Assembly: GCA_964548225.1 (NCBI GenBank)
Contig: CAZJQP010000023.1
Location: forward strand, 1 to 57,845
Origin: CALMEH01 sp964548225
Lineage (GTDB): Bacteria > Acidobacteriota > Blastocatellia > Pyrinomonadales > Pyrinomonadaceae
Length of the DNA stretch: 57,845 nucleotides
Direction of reading: 5' to 3'
The notes under the pieces: model-generated
The model's input: the letters and a program-made list of their open reading frames with translations, nothing else
What the model was told of the DNA's origin: nothing
The model's database searches: none
Translations under genes and position numbers: made by a program
In this document: positions 1-8,197 of the stretch, one piece after another
Position numbering within the stretch: the first letter of the stretch is position 1
Layout: each line of letters opens with the position of its first letter

Positions 1-17
1 TTTCTGTAAAAAATTAA

Positions 18-82
18 AAAAAAAAAAATAAAAAAAAAAACCAAGCCCCCACTAATTAAAAATCAAAATTTTTAATTGGGGC
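18..82 (-). terminator. Intrinsic terminator downstream of the TerC gene
   Basis: Read on the minus strand, a GC-capped stem (right arm 68-82, left arm 45-63 with a 3-nt bulge) is followed by a long T tract (an A tract on the plus strand, about 18-40). It lies about 85 bp past the stop of the minus-strand TerC gene, so it is the likely end of that transcript. Confidence 0.8.
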
Positions 83-166
83 GGACTTCTTTGTAACCAA
101 TCAGTTTTGTAAGCAGTAGCGAACGCTTTTGTTTTTATTCAACTTGAGCTTGTTTCAAACTCCTCG

Positions 167-1156
167 TTATACTGATTTTTCCTCTAAATTTTTCGCTTTC
201 GCGGGAAACATCAAAGACGCAAACACCGAAAGCAAGATTGTTCCCAAAATAATGCCGAGCGACCACGTTATCGGGAATTTTCCGCCGAAAGCGTCGTTGA
301 GCCAGACCATTTTCAAGCCGACAAAAACCAATACAAATGCCAAACCGTATTTAAGTAAGTAAAATTTATCAACTGCGCCGGCAAGCATAAAATACATTGC
401 ACGAAGTCCGAGAATTGCGAAAATATTTGAGGTGAAAACAATCATCGGTTCTTTCGTCAGCGCGAAAATCGCCGGAACACTGTCAACCGCGAAAATAATA
501 TCGGTTAATTCCAAAAACAAAAGTGCGATAAACAAAGGCGTGGCAAAGAGTTTGCCGTTTTCTTTAATAAAAAACTTTTGCCCTTGAAGCGTTGGCGTAA
601 CCGGAACCAAGCGTTTGAAGAGTCGAATCAGAAAATTCTTTTCGGGATCAACTTCTTTTTCGGGCGCAAACATCATTTTAATTCCGGTAATGATAAGAAA
701 CGCGCCGAAAAGATAAATCACCCAATGAAACTGCATCAACCACGAACCGGCGGCAATAAAAATTGCGCGGAAAATAAGTGCGCCGATGATGCCGTAAAAC
801 AAAACGCGATGCTGATATTTTGCAGGAATCGCAAAATATGCAAAAACCATTACGAAAACGAAAATATTGTCAACCGACAAAGATTTTTCGACAATATAAC
901 CTGTCAAAAATTCGAGTGAAAGCCGTGAACCTTCTGTCGCACCGAATTTCGTTGTCGTGTAGTAATAAAAAAGTCCGTTGAAAATTAACGCCAGCGAAAC
1001 CCAAACGATGCTCCAGATTGTCGCTTCTTTAAATGAAACTTCGTGTGCCTTTCGATGAAAAACGCCAAGATCAAGCGCAAGCATCATCAACACGAAAAGC
1101 GTAAAAATGCCATAAAACCACCAATATTCGGCAAAAGGAAAAAATATCGTATCCAT
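167..1156 (-). CDS. terC: TerC/Alx family integral membrane protein, probable Mn2+ exporter
   Basis: Multi-pass inner-membrane protein of the TerC/Alx family, whose members are linked to manganese export and tellurite resistance. The family acidic motifs are visible: EKSLSVDN about 90 residues in, and ELTDIIFAVDSVPAIFA about 220 residues in, both inside hydrophobic helices. The reading frame stays open upstream to 1246, but I place the start at the ATG at 1156. A GGAGG sequence sits 7 bp before it, and the upstream stretch belongs to a riboswitch and its terminator. The resulting protein of about 329 residues has normal family length and starts with MDTIFFPF. The Mn2+-type riboswitch in the leader supports metal homeostasis as the role. 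Substrate specificity is inferred from family and leader. Confidence 0.9.
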   Translation of the reverse strand: MDTIFFPFAEYWWFYGIFTLFVLMMLALDLGVFHRKAHEVSFKEATIWSIVWVSLALIFNGLFYYYTTTKFGATEGSRLSLEFLTGYIVEKSLSVDNIFVFVMVFAYFAIPAKYQHRVLFYGIIGALIFRAIFIAAGSWLMQFHWVIYLFGAFLIITGIKMMFAPEKEVDPEKNFLIRLFKRLVPVTPTLQGQKFFIKENGKLFATPLFIALLFLELTDIIFAVDSVPAIFALTKEPMIVFTSNIFAILGLRAMYFMLAGAVDKFYLLKYGLAFVLVFVGLKMVWLNDAFGGKFPITWSLGIILGTILLSVFASLMFPAKAKNLEEKSV

Positions 1157-1218
1157 CAAACATCCTCCAAAAATGTTCATTAAAATAAGGCGGGAAACAT
1201 ACGGGGATTTTTCGGAAA

Positions 1219-1256
1219 ATAAAAAACCTTCCGCGTGATGTTTCACCGCAGAAGGT
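1219..1256 (-). terminator. Riboswitch-controlled intrinsic terminator in the terC leader
   Basis: On the minus strand a stem (ACCTTCTGCG with its partner GCGGAAGGT, about 1227-1256) is followed by TTTTTTATTTT (1226 downwards). It lies between the riboswitch and the terC start. Its 5' arm shares about 1250-1256 with the 3' closing strand of the aptamer, so ligand binding and termination should be mutually exclusive. Confidence 0.75.
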
Positions 1257-1346
1257 CTTGATACTTGCCTCAGACGAACCGGATTGTGTTTTTCAACAAT
1301 CGTATTGACGATTTCGCCGAACCGAAGTGGCTATCTACTCCCCTTC
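1250..1346 (-). promoter_or_regulatory. yybP-ykoY family (Mn2+-sensing) riboswitch
   Basis: On the minus strand the leader contains GGGGAGTAG near its 5' end, then a variable hairpin, then CTGAGGCAAGTATCAAGACC near its 3' end. These are the conserved pieces of the yybP-ykoY aptamer, known to bind Mn2+ and to precede terC/alx/mntP-type genes. The terminator stem overlaps the 3' strand, which fits a transcriptional ON switch: bound Mn2+ holds the aptamer together and blocks terminator formation. Identification is by eye; a covariance-model search would settle it. Confidence 0.85.
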
Positions 1347-1362
1347 AAAAATTGTCATTTTC

Positions 1363-1392
1363 AGAATACTAAATACATTATTTTTTTGTCAA
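1363..1392 (-). promoter_or_regulatory. Probable promoter of the riboswitch-terC transcript
   Basis: Minus strand: TTGACA (1392-1387) and TATTCT (1368-1363) separated by 18 bp. This would start transcription around 1356, just upstream of the conserved GGGGAGTAG of the aptamer. A perfect -35 and a 4/6 -10. Confidence 0.55.
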
Positions 1393-1428
1393 GATTGGTT
1401 GCGAGATTTTTCTTTCCGTGTTTTCTGT

Positions 1429-1434
1429 TATACT
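1429..1434 (+). promoter_or_regulatory. Candidate -10 box for RNase J
   Basis: TATACT sits 38 bp upstream of the GTG start of the RNase J gene. No good -35 is visible. A ribosome-binding sequence AAGGAA (1458-1463) is followed by an 8-bp spacer to the GTG at 1472. Confidence 0.4.
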
Positions 1435-1471
1435 AAACGGTTAAAATTATTAAGAATAAGGAAATTATAAA

Positions 1472-3133
1472 GTGAATAAAATAGAAATAATACCTCTTGG
1501 GGGCATCGGGGAATTCGGGATGAATTGTATGGGAATTCGTTTCGATGACGAAATGATTATTGTTGATGCGGGAATGGGTTTTCCCGAAGAAACGCCTTAC
1601 GGAGTTGATATTTCAATTCCGAATTTTGATTTTTTGGAAGAATATCGTGATGATTTGACGGCTTTGATTCTTACGCACGGACACGAAGATCACATTGGCG
1701 CACTACCGTATATTTTGAAAAAATTTAATTTGCCCGTCTATGCTTCGCGTTTTACAGCTGCGCTTGCTGATAAAAAACTCGAAGAACATAAAATGCTTGA
1801 TGAAACGCTCGTGCATCGTGTCGAGCCGAACGACGTGGCGAAAATCGGCGTGTTTGAAATCGAATTTATCCACGCATCACACTCGTTGATTGATTGTTTT
1901 TCGTTGGCAATAAAAACGCCGATGGGAACGATAATCCACACCGGCGATTATAAAATTGACGACACGCCCGTTATCGGCAAACCCTACGATTTACACACTT
2001 TAGCGAAATATGGCGACGAAGGAGTTCTTGCGCTTTTAGGCGATTCGACCAATGCGACTGTTTCAGGTAGAACGCCTTCGGAACGTGCAGTAATTCCGGC
2101 TTTTGAAGAAATTTTTGCCGAAGCAAACGGACGAATTTTCGTTTCGACATTTTCGTCTTCGATGCACCGTTTGCAGATAATTTTTGATGTCGCCAAAGAA
2201 TTTGATAAAAGAGTTTGCGTTCTCGGTCGCTCAATGGTCAAAAATATCGAGATTGCCAATGAACTCGGCATTATCAAAATCGCACCGAATGTTTTGGTAA
2301 GTATGGGCGAAGCACGAGCTTTGGACGATGACCAAATCGTTTATTTGGTTACGGGTTCGCAAGGCGAAAACCGTGCCGCATTGTGGAATTTGGCAACTTC
2401 GACCTACAAAGGAATGGAAATTACGAAAGGCGATACGGTTGTTCTTTCGGCTCGGATTATTCCGGGCAACGATAAAGCGATTTCACGGCTTATCGGGCAT
2501 TTATACAAACGCGGCGCAAATATCATCGAAGAAAAACGCCGTCTGATTCACGTTTCGGGACACGCTTCGCAGGAAGACATAAAAATTATGGTCGAAACCG
2601 CCCGTCCGAAATATCTCGTGCCGATTCACGGCGAATATCGGATGCTTTTCCGCCACAAAGAATACGTCAAAAACCACGTCGAAGGCTACACGGACGACAA
2701 TATTATTTTGATTGAAAACGGCGATATGCTCGAATTCGACGATTACGGTGCACGAGTCGTCGAACACAAACAATTAAACAGCACTTTTATTGACGAAGAA
2801 TCGCTCGGTGAAATCGAATACGACATCATCCGCGAACGCAAAAAGCTCGCTTACGGTGGCTCTGTGTCGCTTGTTGTAACAGTTGATAAAAAGTCCAAAC
2901 AACTCGCCGGAGACCCAAAAATCTCTTTCCAAGGCGTTGCCGGAATCAACCCGACTAACGGCATCGGTTTAAGTGCAAGACAAGCAATTCACGAAGCCGT
3001 CGAAGCGATGACCGTCGCGCAAATCGCCGATGTCAATGTTTTACAAGAAACCTTGCGCGTTCACCTGAAAAGATTTTTGCAGAAAGAAACAGGAACCAAG
3101 CCCGTGATTGTTACAACGATTGTTGAAGTTTAG
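1472..3133 (+). CDS. rnj: Ribonuclease J
   Basis: Metallo-beta-lactamase/beta-CASP ribonuclease of 553 residues, the normal RNase J length. These enzymes mature and degrade RNA using endonuclease and 5'-3' exonuclease activity with two zinc ions. The zinc motif HGHEDH is at residues 69-74, a later SGHASQED stretch belongs to the beta-CASP region, and HGEYRML supplies a C-terminal metal ligand. The C-terminal region after about residue 450 matches the RNase J dimerisation domain in position. The start is GTG, chosen because of AAGGAA 8 bp upstream. The TPR gene starts 13 bp after the stop, so the two are probably co-transcribed. Confidence 0.95.
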   Translation: MNKIEIIPLGGIGEFGMNCMGIRFDDEMIIVDAGMGFPEETPYGVDISIPNFDFLEEYRDDLTALILTHGHEDHIGALPYILKKFNLPVYASRFTAALADKKLEEHKMLDETLVHRVEPNDVAKIGVFEIEFIHASHSLIDCFSLAIKTPMGTIIHTGDYKIDDTPVIGKPYDLHTLAKYGDEGVLALLGDSTNATVSGRTPSERAVIPAFEEIFAEANGRIFVSTFSSSMHRLQIIFDVAKEFDKRVCVLGRSMVKNIEIANELGIIKIAPNVLVSMGEARALDDDQIVYLVTGSQGENRAALWNLATSTYKGMEITKGDTVVLSARIIPGNDKAISRLIGHLYKRGANIIEEKRRLIHVSGHASQEDIKIMVETARPKYLVPIHGEYRMLFRHKEYVKNHVEGYTDDNIILIENGDMLEFDDYGARVVEHKQLNSTFIDEESLGEIEYDIIRERKKLAYGGSVSLVVTVDKKSKQLAGDPKISFQGVAGINPTNGIGLSARQAIHEAVEAMTVAQIADVNVLQETLRVHLKRFLQKETGTKPVIVTTIVEV

Positions 3134-3146
3134 TAAAATTAGATAA

Positions 3147-4382
3147 ATGGAAGCTATGAAATTGAACATTTCGACATTAGTTTTGATTTTAATTCTCAGT
3201 GTCATATTAAATGCTCAGGAATTGCCAAAGCCGAACAATTCTTTATTGATAAGGCAGTTAATGGTTTATGGAGAAAACCTAATAAAACAGGGCAAATATG
3301 ATCAGTCAATTGAAACTTTTACGGAAATTATCAAAATGGACCCGAATTTTGTGTTTGCTTACGAAAAACGGGCATTCGCTTTTATAAAAACTGAAAAATA
3401 TGAGAAAGCAATTTCTGACTATTCTAAAATAGTCGAAAGTTATCCGCAAAATCCCGCAGTTTACCTTAATCGCGGATATGCTTATTCAAAGGCGAATAAT
3501 TTTGAACTTGCAATTTCGGATTACACTAAAGTAATCAGTTTAGATGCTAAGTTGACACAAGCATATTTGCGGCGCGGAGTTATATATCACAAGTTGGCGA
3601 AATATGACCTTGCAATTTCCGACTACAGTAAAATAATCGAATTAGAGCCTAAATCGGCAATTGCTTATGAAAATAGAGGTTTATCATTTACAAAGATTCG
3701 CAATTATGAATTAGCTTTGAAAGATATAAACTATTCAATAGAATTGAACCCGAAAGCAGCAAGTGTTTATGGAACCCGCGCTTTTTATTACGGGAAGATT
3801 TACAATTATGATTTGATGATTGCCGATTGTAACAGGGCAATTGAATTAAACCCCAAAATCGCAAATGTTTATAATAATCGGGGCTATGGTTATTTGAAGA
3901 AAAGAAAATTTGATTTGGCTATGAATGATTTGAATATGGCAACTAAACTTGATCCAAAGAATGAGTTTGCCTATAACAATAGAGCCTTAATTTATATTAA
4001 AACAGGAAAGTTTGAAAATGCTTTGGAGGAAATTAATAAAGCGTTGGAGTTAAACCCGAGATTAGCTGAAATTTACGATAATCGAGGATTAATTTATTTA
4101 GCAAAAAAAGAATTTGAGAAGGCAGTTACCGAGTTTAACCGCGCAATCGAACTGGATTCAAATTTAGCATTTGCCTTTTCTAATAGAGCGAAAGCATTCG
4201 TTGAACACGGCAAATATTCTCAGGCAATTACCGATTTTAATAAATCAATAGAACTTTATCCAACTTTCGCAGAAGCATATTTCGGAAGGGCGAGCGCCTA
4301 CGAAGCCATCGGAGAAATTAATAAATCAAAAGCAGACATTGAAAAAGCAACGCAATTAAGAAAACAATTTCCTGATCAATAA
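3147..4382 (+). CDS. TPR-repeat protein, probably exported
   Basis: A protein of 411 residues with a hydrophobic N-terminal segment (LNISTLVLILILSVILNAQ) that looks like a signal peptide, followed by about eleven consecutive 34-residue tetratricopeptide repeats from about residue 35 to the end. The repeats carry the pattern AYxNRGxxYxKxxxFExAIxDxxKAIELxP and form a solenoid that binds other proteins. No catalytic domain is seen. ATG codons at 3147 and 3156 are both possible starts; the second places the signal peptide directly at the N terminus. It follows RNase J by 13 bp. The partner is unknown. Confidence 0.85.
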   Translation: MEAMKLNISTLVLILILSVILNAQELPKPNNSLLIRQLMVYGENLIKQGKYDQSIETFTEIIKMDPNFVFAYEKRAFAFIKTEKYEKAISDYSKIVESYPQNPAVYLNRGYAYSKANNFELAISDYTKVISLDAKLTQAYLRRGVIYHKLAKYDLAISDYSKIIELEPKSAIAYENRGLSFTKIRNYELALKDINYSIELNPKAASVYGTRAFYYGKIYNYDLMIADCNRAIELNPKIANVYNNRGYGYLKKRKFDLAMNDLNMATKLDPKNEFAYNNRALIYIKTGKFENALEEINKALELNPRLAEIYDNRGLIYLAKKEFEKAVTEFNRAIELDSNLAFAFSNRAKAFVEHGKYSQAITDFNKSIELYPTFAEAYFGRASAYEAIGEINKSKADIEKATQLRKQFPDQ

Positions 4383-4513
4383 ATGACTGAATGCGAAAAC
4401 GAATGATTTGCTTAAAATTTTCGTATCAAAGTTTTACCCGAAATATTGTCGTCGATTTCTTTGCGGCATTAATTTCTGATTGTTACATCAAAGTTTAATT
4501 CAAAAGTCTTGAA

Positions 4514-5473
4514 ATGAAAATCTGTCCAAACTGCAAAACTGAATATGGCGATGAGATGAATTTTTGTCTGACGGACGGCAGCACTTTGAAAGATGCGGCG
4601 GTGTTCGGTCCCGAAGATACGATTTCTTTGACTGATAATGCGACTTTGGAGTATAAGAAACCGCAAACCGCCGAACAAAATAAATATACGAATTTGACGG
4701 ATTTCGGAAAGCCGCGCAAAAGTTCGCTGAAATTGGTGGTTTTGGTTGGTATTTTCGGGTTGATTTTGTTGTTTTTCGGAGTAATCGGCGGCGCGTATGT
4801 TTATTTTCGGAATTATGTCGTGAATGGAATTGAAGATTTTCCGCGCACACCGACGCGCACGCCTTTGCAAGGTTTTACGCCTTCGCGCACGCCTGAGACG
4901 AAAGCCGTTTTGAAACTCGAAATTCTCGAAAAAGTTAAAAGTCTCGGCGGTGAGAATTATTTGAAATGCAAATTAACCAATACGGGCGAAAGCATTGCGC
5001 GTCCGTATTCGGTAACTTTGGCGTTTTATAAAGATGATGTCGTGATTAAGGAAAATTCGGCGTTAGTAAGATTAAAATATCTGAAACCACAGCAAAGTGT
5101 GCCGGTTTGGGTTGGTTTATATGGCACGGAAAATTACACTTCGGTCAAGCTCAAAGAACCTGTTTCGAGTTTCCCGATTTATAAATCTACACAGAATTTG
5201 TTTCTTGATTTGAACTTTACGGAAACGGAAATGAAACTCGCATATTCGACAAGTTACAAGGTAGAAGGAATTGTCGAAAACCAAAATTACGAAACAATTT
5301 CGCCAGAATTTTACATTATTTTTTACGATGAAAAAGGCGAAATTGTCGGAATTGAAAAAAAATATGTGAGCAATTTAGGAAAGAACGTCAAGACAAAATT
5401 TGACGCAACTATTTCCATCAGAGATTTGTTCGGCAAACCGAAAACTTTTGAAATTATACCTGTCTCCGATTAA
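4514..5473 (+). CDS. Zinc-ribbon single-pass membrane protein, function unknown
   Basis: 319 residues. The N terminus has a zinc-ribbon-like motif CPNCKTEYGDEMNFCLTDG (cysteines 5, 8 and 18), a pattern I associate with many acidobacterial membrane proteins. A basic stretch precedes one strong membrane helix at about residues 76-98, and the rest is predicted outside the cytoplasm. The juxtamembrane part is rich in Thr, Pro and Arg (RTPTRTPLQGFTPSRTP). The remaining 180 residues look beta-rich, perhaps an Ig-like fold. Only three of four expected cysteines are present, so metal binding is uncertain. The ACT-domain gene follows by about 12 bp. Confidence 0.75.
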   Translation: MKICPNCKTEYGDEMNFCLTDGSTLKDAAVFGPEDTISLTDNATLEYKKPQTAEQNKYTNLTDFGKPRKSSLKLVVLVGIFGLILLFFGVIGGAYVYFRNYVVNGIEDFPRTPTRTPLQGFTPSRTPETKAVLKLEILEKVKSLGGENYLKCKLTNTGESIARPYSVTLAFYKDDVVIKENSALVRLKYLKPQQSVPVWVGLYGTENYTSVKLKEPVSSFPIYKSTQNLFLDLNFTETEMKLAYSTSYKVEGIVENQNYETISPEFYIIFYDEKGEIVGIEKKYVSNLGKNVKTKFDATISIRDLFGKPKTFEIIPVSD

Positions 5474-5485
5474 TCTGAAAATTTG

Positions 5486-5920
5486 ATGAATGCACTTGAA
5501 TTATTAAAAAAAACTCGCGTCGAAATCGCGCCGGAAACCTTTACGCTTATTTCTTTACGCCACGAAGATTGGCTGAAATTGCTCGAAAATCCCGAACTTT
5601 CGCCGCGAATGACTGCGCCGTTTATGATTTTCAAAGACAAATTTGAAACAACGCTTTTGCTAGATGAAATTGATTTTGAAATGATTCGTTATGCAATCCG
5701 AGATGCGAAAACCGAGCGCGGTTTTCGGCTTTTGACATTTGAAATCGTGTTGGATTTTTCGGTTGTCGGATTTTTGGCGGAAATTTCGCGTGTTTTGGCT
5801 GATGCGGAGATTTCGATTGTCGCGGTTTCGTCGTTTTCGCGTGATCATATTTTGATAAAACAAGATAATTTGGCAAATGCTTTGAAGATTTTGGGTGAGA
5901 TTGTCGAGGAGTTGTGTTAA
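5486..5920 (+). CDS. ACT-domain protein
   Basis: About 144 residues, resembling the small ACT-domain regulators with two ACT-like halves: an N-terminal half with beta strands (FTLISLRHEDW) and a C-terminal ACT repeat (GFLAEISRVLADAEISIVAVSSFSRDHILI). ACT domains bind amino acids or other small ligands. The frame opens with TTG at 5483, but the ATG directly after it at 5486 is the better start. The unknown gene at 5924 begins 3 bp after the stop. The ligand is not known. Confidence 0.7.
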   Translation: MNALELLKKTRVEIAPETFTLISLRHEDWLKLLENPELSPRMTAPFMIFKDKFETTLLLDEIDFEMIRYAIRDAKTERGFRLLTFEIVLDFSVVGFLAEISRVLADAEISIVAVSSFSRDHILIKQDNLANALKILGEIVEELC

Positions 5921-5923
5921 TAA

Positions 5924-6355
5924 ATGTCTTTGGAGTTTTTTGTTGCAACAGATGCCGAAGTTGCTCGCTTAAATGATTGGGCAGAATTGTTTGACCTTGT
6001 TTCCCGATACGGAATTATTGCGTCGGGCGCAGAAAACTTTAAAGATTTCAAGTTGCTTTCAAATTTTTTTCTGCAAGGTGAGGAGTATTTTCCAAAAAAA
6101 ATAATCAAAACTATTCAAGAACACATAGAAGATGAAACTTATAGATTTGGTATTTATAAGTTGGAAAGAAACTTTATTGAAAATGTTGCCCAAATTGATA
6201 AAGCAAAATTAGATAATTTAGATTCCATAGAGTATTGGCAGAGTCGAGGATATTATGAACAAGGAATTTGGAATTGTGTTTATGGAGTTCATAATTTGTG
6301 CAACTATGCAATCAGAGATGGTAAAAATTTATACATCTTGGAAGAAACTGAATGA
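5924..6355 (+). CDS. Conserved-looking hypothetical protein
   Basis: 143 residues, no family recognised. It is acidic and cytoplasmic-looking, with no signal peptide or membrane segment. Aromatic-rich segments occur near the C terminus (YWQSRGYYEQGIWNCVYGVHNLCNYAI). It starts 3 bp after the ACT gene, and its last four bases overlap the start of the SDR gene (ATGA at 6352-6355), so translation of the two is probably coupled. It is AT-richer than its neighbours. Confidence 0.65.
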   Translation: MSLEFFVATDAEVARLNDWAELFDLVSRYGIIASGAENFKDFKLLSNFFLQGEEYFPKKIIKTIQEHIEDETYRFGIYKLERNFIENVAQIDKAKLDNLDSIEYWQSRGYYEQGIWNCVYGVHNLCNYAIRDGKNLYILEETE

Positions 6356-7131
6356 GTTACGAATGGAAAGATAAAGTCGTTTTTTTAACAGGCGCATCAA
6401 GCGGAATCGGCGAGGCTTTGGCAGTTGAAATTGCCAAGCAAGGCGCGATTATCGGATTACTGGCAAGACGCGAAGAATTATTAAAAGAACTTGCCGCAAA
6501 ATGCGAATCGGTTGGCGGAACTGCGCGGGTTTTTGCGTGTGATGTGGTTGATTACGAAAAAGTTCAAGCGGCGGCGGACAATTTGCGCGAAGAGTTCGGG
6601 CGCGTTGATATTTTGATTGCAAATGCCGGAATCGGCGGCAAAACGAGTGGTTTGGACGTTTATAAACCCGAACAGGTTAAAAAAGTCATAGACATAAATC
6701 TGATGGGTGCGGTCAATGCAGTTTATGCGGTTTTGCCGCAGATGCTTGAACGAAAAAGTGGGCAACTTGTAGCAATTTCATCACTTGCAGGTTTTCGCGG
6801 ACTTCCGAAATCGGCGGCTTATTCGGCTTCAAAATCTGCGATGACGAATTATTTTGAAAGCGTTCGGCTCGACGTTCAGGTGCAAGGCATTTCCGTAACA
6901 ATCATTCAGCCCGGATTTATCAAAACGCCTCTGACCTCCGGCAGACCGAACAAAATGCCGTTTTTGATGGAACTCGAAGATGCGATTCCACTTTTTATGA
7001 AAGCCATCGAAAAACAAAAGAGATTTGCCGCTTTTCCTTGGCAACTCGCAACATTTGTTCGTTTGGGCAGAATTTTCCCTGCGTGGCTTTACGACAAAAT
7101 TGCTTCGGGCGCAAAATATCGGGAAAAGTGA
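6352..7131 (+). CDS. Short-chain dehydrogenase/reductase
   Basis: Classical SDR of 259 residues. The nucleotide-binding motif TGASSGIG is at about residues 14-21, NAGIGG follows near 90, and the catalytic Ser and Tyr-x3-Lys are visible in ISSLAGFRG and YSASK. It therefore reduces a carbonyl or oxidises an alcohol with NAD(P)H. The substrate cannot be told from sequence; the C-terminal region (KTPLTSGRPNKMPFLM) resembles membrane-associated ketoacyl or lipid reductases. Its start overlaps the preceding gene by 4 bp. A strong hairpin follows the stop. Confidence 0.9.
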   Translation: MSYEWKDKVVFLTGASSGIGEALAVEIAKQGAIIGLLARREELLKELAAKCESVGGTARVFACDVVDYEKVQAAADNLREEFGRVDILIANAGIGGKTSGLDVYKPEQVKKVIDINLMGAVNAVYAVLPQMLERKSGQLVAISSLAGFRGLPKSAAYSASKSAMTNYFESVRLDVQVQGISVTIIQPGFIKTPLTSGRPNKMPFLMELEDAIPLFMKAIEKQKRFAAFPWQLATFVRLGRIFPAWLYDKIASGAKYREK

Positions 7132-7140
7132 AAAATGAAA

Positions 7141-7228
7141 AGTAAATTGTGGATTGTAATGACTTAAAGAACAATCCACAATTTACTATTCGCTATTTAC
7201 CATTTACTATTTACTATTCACTATTCAC
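7141..7228. repeat. Intergenic palindrome with simple-sequence tail upstream of uppP
   Basis: A perfect 17-bp inverted repeat (7141-7157 and 7171-7187) with a 13-nt loop, followed by a degenerate tandem of ctatttac/ctattcac words up to the uppP start codon. uppP has no Shine-Dalgarno sequence. It may act as terminator for the SDR gene, but no T run follows. Confidence 0.8.
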
Positions 7229-7233
7229 CAAAT

Positions 7234-8121
7234 ATGGATATTTTAACGGCAATTATTCTCGGCATTGTTCAAGGTTTGACTGAATTTATCCCGATTTCTT
7301 CGACGGCGCATCTCGTTTTTGCAAGCCGTTGGACGAATGTTTATAACGGCAACGCGCAACAGATTACGGCAACAATGGCGGTTATCCAACTTGGCACGTT
7401 GGCGGCGGTTTTCGTCTATTTTGCGGCGGATATTTGGGCGATTACAACTGCCTTTCTGCGTGATAATTTTGCTTTTATTACCGGAAATAAGCGAACTTTT
7501 TCCGGCACAAACGGTATTCGTCCGATGTGGCTTTCCGATGATGCGTGGCTCGGTTGGTTGATAATTATCGGTTCAATTCCAATCGGCACAGTCGGTTTGG
7601 CGTTCAAAAAAATCATCGAAGGTCCGGCAACGAAAAACCTTTGGATAATTGCAACAATGATGATTGTCGTTGCGGTTCTTCTGATTTTCGCTGAGATTGT
7701 CGGAAGCCAGCGTAAAGAGTTGAAAGATTTCGGTTTAGTTGATTCGTTAGCAGTTGGTTTCGCTCAAGTTTTAGCTTTGATGCCGGGCGCAAGCCGTTCG
7801 GGTTCGACAATTATGGGCGGACTTTTCGCCGGACAAAAACGCGAAGCCGCCGCCAGATTTTCTTTTCTTCTGATGATTCCGGCAATCACCGCCAGCGGAT
7901 TGCTTGAACTCAAAGAAGCCATTCATATTTTGTCAAAAGACGATTTTATTTCACTCGCCGTCGGCACAGTCGTCGCCGGAATCGTCGGTTATCTTTCGAT
8001 TTGGTTTCTTCTCGCCTTTTTGCGAAAACATTCGACGGCAATTTTTATTATTTACCGCATCATCGTTGGTGCTATAATTTTGATATTGCTGTGGCGCGAC
8101 GTTTTAAGTCCGCAAGTCTGA
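7234..8121 (+). CDS. uppP: Undecaprenyl-diphosphatase UppP (BacA)
   Basis: Integral membrane phosphatase of 295 residues that recycles undecaprenyl diphosphate to the monophosphate lipid carrier for peptidoglycan and polysaccharide synthesis. Both family signatures are clear: GIVQGLTEFIPISSTAHL near residues 9-26 and PGASRSGSTI near 185-194, each with conserved Glu, Ser and Arg residues. About eight hydrophobic segments follow the usual pattern. The ATG at 7234 gives a normal family length. It lies upstream of recJ and the Lpt genes, separated by a palindromic repeat. Confidence 0.95.
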   Translation: MDILTAIILGIVQGLTEFIPISSTAHLVFASRWTNVYNGNAQQITATMAVIQLGTLAAVFVYFAADIWAITTAFLRDNFAFITGNKRTFSGTNGIRPMWLSDDAWLGWLIIIGSIPIGTVGLAFKKIIEGPATKNLWIIATMMIVVAVLLIFAEIVGSQRKELKDFGLVDSLAVGFAQVLALMPGASRSGSTIMGGLFAGQKREAAARFSFLLMIPAITASGLLELKEAIHILSKDDFISLAVGTVVAGIVGYLSIWFLLAFLRKHSTAIFIIYRIIVGAIILILLWRDVLSPQV

Positions 8122-8124
8122 TTA

Positions 8125-8191
8125 GGTTTCTGGTTTCTGGTTTCTGGTTTCCGGTTTGGAGACGAGAAACCAGAAACCAGAAACCAGAAAC
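8125..8191. repeat. Palindrome of GGTTTCT / AGAAACC words upstream of recJ
   Basis: The left arm 8125-8150 is a tandem of ggtttct. The right arm 8165-8191 is its reverse complement, a tandem of agaaacc. About 26 bp pair perfectly around a 14-nt loop. It fills the whole gap between uppP and recJ and ends 6 bp before the recJ ATG. Confidence 0.9.
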
Positions 8192-8197
8192 CCAAAA

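Noticed and set aside
1157..1246. N-terminal extension of TerC
   Set aside because: The stretch is riboswitch and terminator sequence; the Shine-Dalgarno sequence supports the ATG at 1156.
4469..4870. Minus-strand frames over the zinc-ribbon gene
   Set aside because: Out-of-frame shadows of the clear plus-strand gene at 4514.
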